Part shown: positions 34,583 through 41,766 of the stretch, in pieces
Numbering within the stretch: position 1 is the first letter of the stretch
Layout of the letters: each line of letters opens with the position of its first letter
From: Candidatus Gastranaerophilales bacterium
GTDB lineage: Bacteria; Cyanobacteriota; Vampirovibrionia; Gastranaerophilales; Gastranaerophilaceae
DNA: 64,000 nucleotides
Reading direction: 5' to 3'
NCBI GenBank assembly: GCA_944323045.1
Contig: CALUQX010000015.1
Span: 1-64,000 of the forward strand
Notes under the pieces: model-generated
What the model saw: only the letters and a program-made list of their open reading frames with translations
Database searches by the model: none
Told to the model about the DNA's origin: nothing
Made by a program: the position numbers and the translations under genes

Positions 34583-36040
34583 TTAAACCTGGGTGTTAAG
34601 TTCTTTTTCCAGATCTTCTTTTACCTGAAAATCTTTATTTCCGCTCAGATATCTTACTGCTATCATAACCAGTGGTACTGCAACTCCTAAGGCGGCTACG
34701 CAGCTTCCTAAATTGATTTTGACAGCATTCCGTTTGTGTTTTTTCACTATATTCAAGAATTCGTCAAGCGGTTTTTCTGAATTTAAATATTCACTGTACA
34801 GATTTGCAAGTTTGGTATGGATACCTCTGACACCTGTTTTCTTCTCTACATTTCCAATATCAATAAATCTTCTTGTGTCGATATCGTCTTTATTGCCAAT
34901 TTCTATATATGACAGGTTGAATTTCTTCTTGAGTTTGTTAAGCCAATTGTCTGATGAGCCCATTGTTGCAATTTCATCAGATTTTTTAGCCATTTGAACA
35001 ACAATGTTATCAGGATTTTTGTGCAGGAATTCATATATTTCAACATCAGATTTGTTGACAGGGAATTCCAACATCTGTTTTTCAAAATTAGCTCTGTTTG
35101 CAAACGCTTTTCTCAAATCATCGCTTTCTATAACTCTTGCATCAAGGTCAATTGAATGATTATATTTTTTGACAGATCTGTTTTCAAGGAATTTTTGTAT
35201 TGGTTTGCTTGCAAAATACATAAATGCCCATGTAGCGCCTTCTTTTATTGAATAACCGATAAACTCCTGTTTGTTTCTGGAATCTGAAAGTCTTTCTGCG
35301 GTTATTGTTCCGTCAACAATCATCAAATTCTGTACCGGATCAAACATAAAGTTTTTAAGCTGGTTCATTCCTTTTGCAGCTAAATCCTGCATTCCTCCAA
35401 AAGACGGATTTGATTTGTTATCTTGCTTTCTTGATTTTTCCGGAGCACCGAGGAAATTATTCATACTTGTTTTTGTAAATGCATATTTACTGTTTTTACC
35501 TGTTAAGTTGTGTTGTCTTTGAGCCAGAATTTCTTTTTTTGCTGCTTCTCTTGTCTTTTTGTGTCTGTATTTAGTGAGACTTGCATAAGAAAAAATAGTA
35601 AGCAGAGTAGCAACCCCGAATTTTGTAAGTGCGAGACTTTTGGAGAATCTAGGGTTGTTTTTCATTGCTATCAAGCCTTTTTTCAGAATATCAGATTGAA
35701 CAGTTCTGCCGTGTAATTTAGCATCCGGTGAAAGTTCAATTGCTTTATCCAAAATATCAGGGGTATCAAGTAATCTAACATCTACTTTCGGGTCAATTCT
35801 CAGAGCTTTATACAAAGTTAAATCGGTAATTTTTTTGTAAACAGGAAGTCCGAAAAGCCATATTGCCTGAGTTCCGAATTCATCTAAAAACCTATCTCTT
35901 CCTTCTAAAGAATCTCCTGTAACATAAGATCCTGCTGTTAGTCCAAGGCTGTTGGCAACATCTTTTGCTGCCAGCGGGACGAGTGAACTGTTATTTCCTA
36001 ATGTTGAATATATAGCGCTTGCTGTAATTTTTGGGAACAT
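34583..36040 (-). CDS. Lineage-specific multi-pass membrane protein
   Basis: This 485-residue protein matches no known family that I can name. Hydrophobic segments occur near residues 150-170 (LTKFGVATLLTIFSYASL), 270-285 (GATWAFMYFASKP) and 445-470 (LGSCVAALGVAVPLVMIAV). Long charged helical stretches lie between. A mid-protein NPSFGGMQ resembles the (S/T)F-x-G motif seen near the N-termini of other lineage-specific proteins here. It has the same general character as the proteins at 46860 and 47774. Start at 36040 follows a TAAGGA site. Confidence 0.75.
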   Translation of the reverse strand: MFPKITASAIYSTLGNNSSLVPLAAKDVANSLGLTAGSYVTGDSLEGRDRFLDEFGTQAIWLFGLPVYKKITDLTLYKALRIDPKVDVRLLDTPDILDKAIELSPDAKLHGRTVQSDILKKGLIAMKNNPRFSKSLALTKFGVATLLTIFSYASLTKYRHKKTREAAKKEILAQRQHNLTGKNSKYAFTKTSMNNFLGAPEKSRKQDNKSNPSFGGMQDLAAKGMNQLKNFMFDPVQNLMIVDGTITAERLSDSRNKQEFIGYSIKEGATWAFMYFASKPIQKFLENRSVKKYNHSIDLDARVIESDDLRKAFANRANFEKQMLEFPVNKSDVEIYEFLHKNPDNIVVQMAKKSDEIATMGSSDNWLNKLKKKFNLSYIEIGNKDDIDTRRFIDIGNVEKKTGVRGIHTKLANLYSEYLNSEKPLDEFLNIVKKHKRNAVKINLGSCVAALGVAVPLVMIAVRYLSGNKDFQVKEDLEKELNTQV

Positions 36041-36253
36041 TTTATCCTTAACCTTCTGCGAAAAGTAAATTTCGCCTCAATCTGTGTACTACAAGCCCCA
36101 GATTAAATTTTGTAATTTGACGATAGGGGCGTTCGCCTTAATGATTGAGTTTCGTCGCAAAAATTTTTCCATGTTTACTACCTTTCCTTAGTTATTTAAT
36201 GTCTGTAAAAATATTTATTGCCCTAATACGGCTTATATTTTACGTTTGTTAAC

Positions 36254-36292
36254 AAAAAACAAGACCTTTCATCTGTTTAAAAGGTCTTGTTC
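36254..36292 (-). terminator. Terminator downstream of the lipase remnant
   Basis: ACAAGACCTTT (36259-36269) pairs with AAAGGTCTTGT (36280-36290). Read on the minus strand, it is followed by TTTTTTGTT. It lies about 135 bases beyond the end of the lipase remnant. Confidence 0.75.
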
Positions 36293-36303
36293 AATATTTT
36301 TTT

Positions 36304-36367
36304 CGACACAACGCTTAGTCTTATTTATCTAAACAAGCCTTTTTTGAAACTCTAAGCGTATACGTCG
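36304..36367. other. Long imperfect hairpin, possible structured RNA or operator
   Basis: CGAC (36304-36307) and ACGCTTAG (36311-36318) pair with CTAAGCGT (36352-36359) and GTCG (36364-36367). The 12 pairs are split by a small internal loop and close over a 33-base loop. It is not followed by a T run, so it is not a simple terminator. Confidence 0.45.
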
Positions 36368-36427
36368 GTATTGAATATGAATTGTCATATTTTAATTGTA
36401 TATTAAGAATAAAATTTGTAAAGGGGG

Positions 36428-37130
36428 TTATTTAATATAGTTTTTAAGTTGTCTTAAGATGTCCTGAGTTGAATTGCCTTTAATCTGGAAATGTTTCTGC
36501 CAGACTTGTTTAGCCTGAGGCGGGATGTAACCGGATTGAAAATTTTCAATTCTTCCGCTGGCGGTTTGCATCTGCATTTTAATATTACCTTTAGCCTGAC
36601 TGCACAAAGAGCGTACCTGATTTATAAGGTTATTTTCCTGTTGTTGTCGTTCGCGTTTTTGCCGCACCTCCTCCTGACGTACCTGGTCTTTTAGCTGATT
36701 AATATAGTATTTATAGTAACTCCTTTGATACCGGTTTCAGCAGAAACAAGCTGTACAAGACTACCACCAAGCGAATGACCTGCGAGGATAATTTGATATT
36801 TGGGGCAGTGGATTTTAGCCCAATTATATAATTGTATAGCCTCTCTAATTTGTGTCGGAATTTTTTTTGTATACATTTGTATATCATTCTGTGCGTCTTT
36901 TGTGAATTCATTTAAATTTGAGATACTCATTTTTTTATTACATCAGTGCCTGCATATACAACTGCAACAATGTTTTCGTTACGTTGTATATAAATTGCTC
37001 CTTTAAATCCGGTAGAAGATACCATATTACTAGTTACAATTTGCCAACCTTTAGGGATACGTTTGTTATATATATCATAAACATGTTCTGTTAATAGTTT
37101 TAATTCTTCATATAATTTTATTTTTTCCAT
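36428..37130 (-). pseudogene. Decayed class 3-type lipase (alpha/beta hydrolase) gene in three frames
   Basis: Fragment 1 (37130-36927) gives the N-terminal half ending ENIVAVVYAGTDVIKK. Fragment 2 (36930-36691) continues with IILAGHSLGGSLVQLVSAE, the GxSxG nucleophile elbow of lipases. The two join perfectly if the ribosome slips back one base at A-AAA-AAA just before the TGA, or if the run of seven A were eight. Fragment 2 then stops soon after GIKGVTINT. A third frame (about 36690-36428) codes a Gln/Lys-rich tail that looks like the end of another protein. So there is at least a frameshift plus a deletion. The start at 37130 has an AAAGGA site. It is divergent from the membrane gene at 37174. 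Confidence 0.65.
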
Positions 37131-37161
37131 AAGTTTTCCTTTCATTTTTGTAGATTTGTAT

Positions 37162-37167
37162 TATAAT
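37162..37167 (+). promoter_or_regulatory. -10 box, leaderless start
   Basis: TATAAT ends six bases before the ATG at 37174. No ribosome site is present. Confidence 0.5.
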
Positions 37168-37173
37168 TACAAT

Positions 37174-37524
37174 ATGAATGTATTAAAAATAAATAAAAGT
37201 TTTACATTAAATATATATGCATTTTGTGGTTATATAGCCGGTTTGATACATATTATAACTTATTGTTTTTTTCAAAATATATTTATTTATATGGCACTTT
37301 TAATATTCTTTAGTTACTACTATATTCTTTTATTTACATTTATATTTTTACCTGTTTCATTTCTTGTAGAATTGATAATTCACAAGAAATTTATATGGCA
37401 ACTTAACGAAGAATATAAGAATAATAGATCTGCAGTTATATATTTTGTTACAGGGATATTATTAAATTTTGTGGCATATATAATCATTTATAAAATATTG
37501 CGAGATTTGTCACATCTTCATTAG
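37174..37524 (+). CDS. Tandem paralogue 1, small four-helix membrane protein
   Basis: The 116-residue product begins NVLKINKSFTLNIYAFCGY and has about four hydrophobic segments. The start at 37174, rather than an ATG at 37156, is set by the paralogues at 37720 and 38245, which begin the same way, and by the -10 box six bases upstream. The three share the N-terminal KIN(K/R)S and a late EY-K/A-x(3-4)-R/K-x-A-x-IYF segment, followed by a (T/L)G(L/I)xxN motif. No known family is recognised. Confidence 0.75.
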   Translation: MNVLKINKSFTLNIYAFCGYIAGLIHIITYCFFQNIFIYMALLIFFSYYYILLFTFIFLPVSFLVELIIHKKFIWQLNEEYKNNRSAVIYFVTGILLNFVAYIIIYKILRDLSHLH

Positions 37525-37707
37525 GGTGCTCTGATCATGTACTCCATCCGTAAATTATATTGCGGATAAAAAAGAGTAAGGATATCCATAATGCATTAAC
37601 ATATCTTACCCTTACTCATTATTTGTATTATTCAATTTTCTACTACAGATATAATACAAAAAGTAAAACTTGTCAATAATTTATTAAAAATATTTTTGTT
37701 TTTGTGA

Positions 37708-37713
37708 TAAAAT
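37708..37713 (+). promoter_or_regulatory. Extended -10 box, leaderless start
   Basis: TAAAAT preceded by TGA ends six bases before the ATG at 37720. No ribosome site is visible. Confidence 0.55.
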
Positions 37714-37719
37714 TAGTAT

Positions 37720-38190
37720 ATGAACATATTTAAAATAAATCGTTCACTTGCTCTGAATTTATCCGCAATAATTGGTTGGATAAGTATTTTGGTGCATTTG
37801 ATTTTTGCGCAATTTACTTATATTAGAATATTATTTCTTGAACGAAAATATGGTTCTATCATTGAAACTTTTTATTGGATTATGTTTTTTAACTGGCTTG
37901 TCGTAATAAAAATACTAGCTGTACTTGTTGCATTAATCTTGTTAGAATTGCTTTTGCGACTGCTGGTCCAGCGAAAATTTTGCTGGCAATTCAATGCAGA
38001 ATACAAACATAATCGTCGCGCAAAGATATATTTTTACACCGGTTTATTTGGAAATATATTCCCATTTATCCTGCCGTTTATATGCGAATTGTTTTTTAGA
38101 GAAGATGCAGCGGGGCATCGGGTAATATTTTATGGAGCTCTGATACTCATATTAATTTTCTATAGTCGTAAACGTAATAAACAAGCGTAA
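37720..38190 (+). CDS. Tandem paralogue 2, membrane protein
   Basis: This 156-residue protein begins NIFKINRSLALNLSAIIGW and has four to five hydrophobic segments. The RKFCWQFNAEYKHNRRAKIY stretch closely matches KKFIWQLNEEYKNNRSAVIY in paralogue 1. It carries an extra C-terminal helix and a basic tail. It has its own leaderless promoter, so the copies need not be co-transcribed. Function is unknown. Confidence 0.75.
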   Translation: MNIFKINRSLALNLSAIIGWISILVHLIFAQFTYIRILFLERKYGSIIETFYWIMFFNWLVVIKILAVLVALILLELLLRLLVQRKFCWQFNAEYKHNRRAKIYFYTGLFGNIFPFILPFICELFFREDAAGHRVIFYGALILILIFYSRKRNKQA

Positions 38191-38232
38191 GTGCATCCAT
38201 AATGCATAACATATATCTTCTTTGTTTTATGA

Positions 38233-38238
38233 TAAAGT
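38233..38238 (+). promoter_or_regulatory. Extended -10 box, leaderless start
   Basis: TAAAGT preceded by TGA ends six bases before the ATG at 38245. The sequence upstream (TCCATAATGCAT...AACATAT) also occurs in the gap before paralogue 2, so promoter and gene were duplicated together. Confidence 0.5.
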
Positions 38239-38244
38239 TAATAC

Positions 38245-38601
38245 ATGAACATATTTAAAATAAATAAGAGTTTAGCCATAAATATATATGCATTAAGCGG
38301 TTATCTGTTAGTGTTATCGCACATTATTGCATATCTAATTGCTAATGCGCAAATTCCGGTGATTTATTTCTTTTTTGTTATTGTCATTTCATATTTTTGC
38401 TATATAAACTATTTTTTGCCGGTTCTTTTATTGATTTTGTTATTTGAATTGTTAATAAAGAAGAAAAAGAATATTTTTATATTTAGCGATGAATATGCGC
38501 ATGATAAATTAGCTATTATATATTTCTGGTTAGGCATTTTATTGAATTTTGTCGGGTATTATTTAACCTATCGAGTATATCTTGCGTTGCCGCATGAATA
38601 G
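38245..38601 (+). CDS. Tandem paralogue 3, membrane protein
   Basis: This 118-residue protein begins NIFKINKSLAINIYALSGY, almost the same as its neighbours, and ends YFWLGILLNFVGYYLTYRVY, matching paralogue 1 (LLNFVAYIIIYKIL). About four hydrophobic segments are present. The loop is Lys-rich (KKKKNIFIFSDEY). Function is unknown. Confidence 0.75.
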   Translation: MNIFKINKSLAINIYALSGYLLVLSHIIAYLIANAQIPVIYFFFVIVISYFCYINYFLPVLLLILLFELLIKKKKNIFIFSDEYAHDKLAIIYFWLGILLNFVGYYLTYRVYLALPHE

Positions 38602-38739
38602 TATTCTTTGATGTCTGTTAAGGTGTGGTGCTCCCTCCGTAAGTAGGTTATATTATAGAATTTATTTGTGTTGCCGTTTGATATATGTTGCTTTATTTTT
38701 AAAATTATGATATCTTGTGGTTTAAAGAGGTTGAAAGTT

Positions 38740-39351
38740 ATGATTATACGTAGACACTTTTTGGGGGCTGCGCTTATCTTATGGGGAATACTAAATGCGG
38801 GTGTGTCAGGTAGAGCTGACAATCTTTTAGAATTTGATAAAATTGCTTCAACAGCTTATAGCAAGCAATTTCAAAGCACAACCCAATCTCTGACTGTTTC
38901 TACAAATGATGCTTTATTTTGGGTACCGGAAGAATACCCTATACCTATTATTGTAGATGAAGATTTGTCAAGTGAAGAACTGCAGAATGGTCAAAGAGTT
39001 AAAATTTTTGTGGCAAAGGATATTTATATAAGTAATGTACTTGTTTTTAAAAAAGGTGCAAAAGGTGTTTTATTGGTAAAATCTGTGCGTCCTGCTAGAA
39101 ATCTTGGAAAAGGCGGCTATATAATTTTTCAAAAGGGATATATAACGGATGCTTCGGGTATGCTTAGAGTAATCACTCTTAAGCAAAAAATAACAGGAAA
39201 ACGTTGTGTTTGGGCGGGAATAATAAGTCATGCTATGATATGGAATCCTATTGGCTGGATTTTTGCAATAAAAGAAGGAGAGCCGGCTTATATAAATTCT
39301 GGCGATGAGTTTACAGCTTTTGTTAGTGAAGATTTTCAATTTAAAAAGTGA
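38740..39351 (+). CDS. Secreted or periplasmic protein of unknown function
   Basis: This 203-residue product has a clear Sec-type signal peptide (basic RR start, hydrophobic FLGAALILWGILNAGVSG, likely cut near residue 24). The mature part is beta-rich with GQRVKIFVAKDI, KGAKGVLLVKSVRPARNLGKGG and a hydrophobic patch AMIWNPIGWIFAI. I do not recognise the family. The start at 38740 places the signal peptide at the N-terminus, and an AGAGG site lies nine bases upstream. It follows the membrane paralogues on the same strand. Confidence 0.7.
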   Translation: MIIRRHFLGAALILWGILNAGVSGRADNLLEFDKIASTAYSKQFQSTTQSLTVSTNDALFWVPEEYPIPIIVDEDLSSEELQNGQRVKIFVAKDIYISNVLVFKKGAKGVLLVKSVRPARNLGKGGYIIFQKGYITDASGMLRVITLKQKITGKRCVWAGIISHAMIWNPIGWIFAIKEGEPAYINSGDEFTAFVSEDFQFKK

Positions 39352-39397
39352 TAATTAAGCTGGCAAGTAGTATTATTTGACATTTAAATATAAAAAA

Positions 39398-40402
39398 TTA
39401 AAGGTCTTCCTTCAATCTATATTTGCGACCTTTATTTTGACCTTCCTGGGATAAAATACCGGCATCGACAAGGGCTGCAAAATATTTTTTGACACTTTCT
39501 GAAGATTTGTTCGTTAAAAGTCTTGCTTTGTAATTGTCGATTGTTTTATTGTTTTGAAGATAACCCCATATATCATTAAGAAATTCAAATTCCGACTTTT
39601 TCAATTTATCGGTAATTTTATCGGGAATTATATCGGTAATTTTCTGTACAGGTAATTCGTTTAATGTCTTCAGGATTATATCAAGCATGAATTCAATAAA
39701 CTCTGTTGATGATGCAGTTTTTTCTGCATTTCCTAACACTTGATAATATTGCTGCTGGTTTTCGTGTATAAGTGTTTCTGTTGGAATCCATCCAAAAATT
39801 TCATGCCATTTGCTCAATACAAGTGTTTGCCAGAAACGCCCCATACGTCCATTGCCGTCTGCAAATGGATGTATAAACTCAATTTCAAAATGTAGAACTG
39901 AACTTTTTATCAGTGGATGTGTATCTGTATTTTTTGCCCAATCAAATAAATCTTGTATAAGTTCAGGCACAAATTTTGGATTTGCTCCCAGATGTACTAT
40001 ATTATTTCCTGAATAAACTCCGACATTACCTTCGCGGAATTTGCCGGATTGTTCCAGCAAATCTGATGTCATAAGTTTGTGGGCAGACAAAAAATCTTTA
40101 ATAGAATAAGGATTAAACTTCAAAATATTTTCATAAACATTGTAGGCATTTTGTACTTCTTTTATTTCTTGCGGTGAGCCGATAATTCTTTTACCATTTA
40201 CTACATCACTAACCTGCTTTATTGACAAAGTGTTTCCTTCTATTGCAATTGAAGAATGAATAGTACGCAGACGGTTTACTTTTCTCAGGTGTAAATTTCT
40301 GCTGTATTCGCCTGCTCCTTGTATTTTTCCGAGAGTTTCTGCAATTTCTGCAACCATATTGTTTATTTTTGAAGTTATAATAAATGGTGGTTGTTTGTTC
40401 AT
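39398..40402 (-). CDS. Fic-family protein (predicted AMP-transferase) with winged helix
   Basis: The 334-residue protein has a Fic core with the catalytic loop HPFADGNGRMGR (H178 to R189), complete for AMP transfer. An N-terminal inhibitory motif SIAIEGN (51-57, with E55) makes it a class II, self-inhibited Fic protein. The C-terminal 70 or so residues look like a winged helix (TDKLKKSEFEFLNDIWGYL, then SSESVKKYFAALVDAGIL). Proteins with this layout are common chromosomal regulators, so it need not be a toxin. A leaderless -10 box fixes the start. No separate antitoxin is beside it. Confidence 0.93.
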   Translation of the reverse strand: MNKQPPFIITSKINNMVAEIAETLGKIQGAGEYSRNLHLRKVNRLRTIHSSIAIEGNTLSIKQVSDVVNGKRIIGSPQEIKEVQNAYNVYENILKFNPYSIKDFLSAHKLMTSDLLEQSGKFREGNVGVYSGNNIVHLGANPKFVPELIQDLFDWAKNTDTHPLIKSSVLHFEIEFIHPFADGNGRMGRFWQTLVLSKWHEIFGWIPTETLIHENQQQYYQVLGNAEKTASSTEFIEFMLDIILKTLNELPVQKITDIIPDKITDKLKKSEFEFLNDIWGYLQNNKTIDNYKARLLTNKSSESVKKYFAALVDAGILSQEGQNKGRKYRLKEDL

Positions 40403-40408
40403 ATATTT

Positions 40409-40417
40409 ATTTTATCA
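40409..40417 (-). promoter_or_regulatory. Extended -10 box, leaderless start of the Fic gene
   Basis: TGATAAAAT on the minus strand ends six bases before the ATG at 40402. No ribosome site is present. It is the same nine bases as before the gene at 37720. Confidence 0.55.
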
Positions 40418-40467
40418 TAAAATAATTAACTTTACACTTCAAAATCAGACATCTTGCAGAATTACAA

Positions 40468-40493
40468 ATAAAAAAGACGCTTTAACAGCGTCT
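40468..40493 (-). terminator. Terminator after tRNA-Glu
   Basis: GACGC-TGTTAAA-GCGTC followed by a T run on the minus strand, seven bases beyond the tRNA 3' end. Confidence 0.8.
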
Positions 40494-40499
40494 TCTTTA

Positions 40500-40575
40500 T
40501 GGTACTCCCAGGGGAATTCGAATCCCCGTCTACACCGTGAAAGGGTGTTGTCCTAGGCCTCTAGACGATGGGAGC
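40500..40575 (-). tRNA. tRNA-Glu (anticodon TTC)
   Basis: The acceptor stem GCTCCCA pairs with TGGGAGT. The D-arm is TCGTCTAGAGGCCTAGGA, the anticodon arm ACACC-CTTTCAC-GGTGT carries TTC, and the T-arm has GGGATTCGAATCCC. Unlike the other two tRNA genes here, the CCA end is encoded. Confidence 0.96.
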
Positions 40576-40668
40576 ATGTATATTTCTTTCACAAGTTTTA
40601 TTCTATTATAGTCAAAATTAAATGTCAACCGTTTTGTGTAATTTTTTGCAAAAGAAATATAATCACGT

Positions 40669-41388
40669 TTAATATCTAATTTTTCTCGGATAATCATCCG
40701 GTATTTTCCAGCCGTTTTGTGCAATTACTGTAGTGCAATATCCGCCACCTTCTGATGGATCACAGCCCGCACTGATTTCACCGCCTTTATATAAACTATC
40801 TTTAGTTCCATCCCAATGGTATAAATAAGGTGATATTCCTACTTTTGACATGTACTTATAGTTGTCTTTGTTGGTTAATTGCGGGGCAAAGGAAAACATG
40901 AAACGACAGATACCATTTGCGGATGTTCTTTTTAAACAATTTTCAGGTTTGTGCGGAAAATAATGAATGTCAATATTTGTATGTGGTGGATAGCCAAAAG
41001 CACTGCCGTCCGGCAGATAATATATAAGCATTTTTCGATTATGCTGACTGTCAAATACTTCTTTTCTCCGAGTTATTTTGATATATTTACCTAGGTATTT
41101 ATCAAATAATGCAGCTGATACATCTGTTTTGTTTACTCTATTCCCTTCTGAATCTACTTCACGAAAAGCACCATCCCAGGTCTCCGGTGCGCCATTTTCT
41201 ATTGTTGACATTTGTATTGCCTGATTCATCATAGAATAAAATTTTGCCAGCCGCGCTTCTGTCATTTTTTCCTGATATCTTTGCAAAAGCGCAGGTATTG
41301 TTAGTGCTGCTACAATACCTATAATCGCAAGGGTTATGAGCACTTCTGCCAGAGTAAAACCAAATTTGAAATTTTTTGTCATAATCAT
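40669..41388 (-). CDS. Type IV pilin-like (pseudopilin) protein
   Basis: This 239-residue protein has a class III signal: a short basic leader (MIMTKNFKFG) followed by FTLAEVLITLAIIGIVAALT, the prepilin-peptidase cut site and N-methylated helix with Glu at +5. The C-terminal part is Tyr/Gly/Cys-containing and would be extracellular. The GGAGGT site six bases upstream fixes the start at 41388. It should be assembled by type IV pilus or type II secretion machinery coded elsewhere. No pilus assembly genes are nearby. Confidence 0.9.
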   Translation of the reverse strand: MIMTKNFKFGFTLAEVLITLAIIGIVAALTIPALLQRYQEKMTEARLAKFYSMMNQAIQMSTIENGAPETWDGAFREVDSEGNRVNKTDVSAALFDKYLGKYIKITRRKEVFDSQHNRKMLIYYLPDGSAFGYPPHTNIDIHYFPHKPENCLKRTSANGICRFMFSFAPQLTNKDNYKYMSKVGISPYLYHWDGTKDSLYKGGEISAGCDPSEGGGYCTTVIAQNGWKIPDDYPRKIRY

Positions 41389-41471
41389 ATTTTTACCTCC
41401 ATAATTTATATATACCACAAAAATGGATTTAAAATCCATTTTAACTGTTAAATGTATACGATTATTAATAA

Positions 41472-41684
41472 ATGAATGAAAAAATTGTCGAAAATCTTAG
41501 AAAAAATTTAAAATATCTTCGCAAACGCTACGGCTGTACAAGCAAACAGCTATCTGAACTCATAGGCTGTGATTCTTCGTATATTAGTAAAGTTGAAAAC
41601 GGGCGTTTGATTCCTTCTCTCGACAAAATTATTGATATTGCTAATTTTTTTGAAATAAAATTTATAGATTTGTTTAAAGATTAA
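41472..41684 (+). CDS. Small XRE-family HTH regulator
   Basis: The 70-residue protein is little more than a Cro/C1-type helix-turn-helix: LRKRYGCTSKQLSELIGCDS then SYISKVENGRLIPSLDKIID. It lies between the divergent pilin gene and clpC and may control either or itself. No ribosome site is clear, and a weak -10 (GATTAT) ends six bases before the ATG, so it may also be leaderless. Confidence 0.85.
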   Translation: MNEKIVENLRKNLKYLRKRYGCTSKQLSELIGCDSSYISKVENGRLIPSLDKIIDIANFFEIKFIDLFKD

Positions 41685-41766
41685 ATTATTCTGTTAAACC
41701 CTTGAATGTTTTTGTTTTTTGTGTATAATAAGTATATAATAAGAAGTAGAGTATAGGAGTCATCCA

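Larger units (their letters stand above)
36041..36427. other. Intergenic region with terminator and hairpins
   Basis: This 387-base gap holds a terminator (36254-36292) and a long hairpin (36304-36367), both listed separately. Next to the 36040 start it has an AATCTG...CAGATT inverted repeat and two TTCGCC/GTTCGCC words. No open frame with a ribosome site was found. The part nearest 36040 is probably the 5' leader of that gene. Confidence 0.5.

Noticed and set aside
39398..40402. Fic gene as half of a toxin-antitoxin pair
   Set aside because: It carries its own inhibitory SIAIEGN motif and a winged helix, and no small antitoxin gene adjoins it. A self-regulated housekeeping Fic protein is more likely.
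41472..41684. CtsR-like repressor of clpC
   Set aside because: The protein is a plain XRE-type HTH of 70 residues, not the CtsR fold, and no CtsR heptad operator was seen before clpC.
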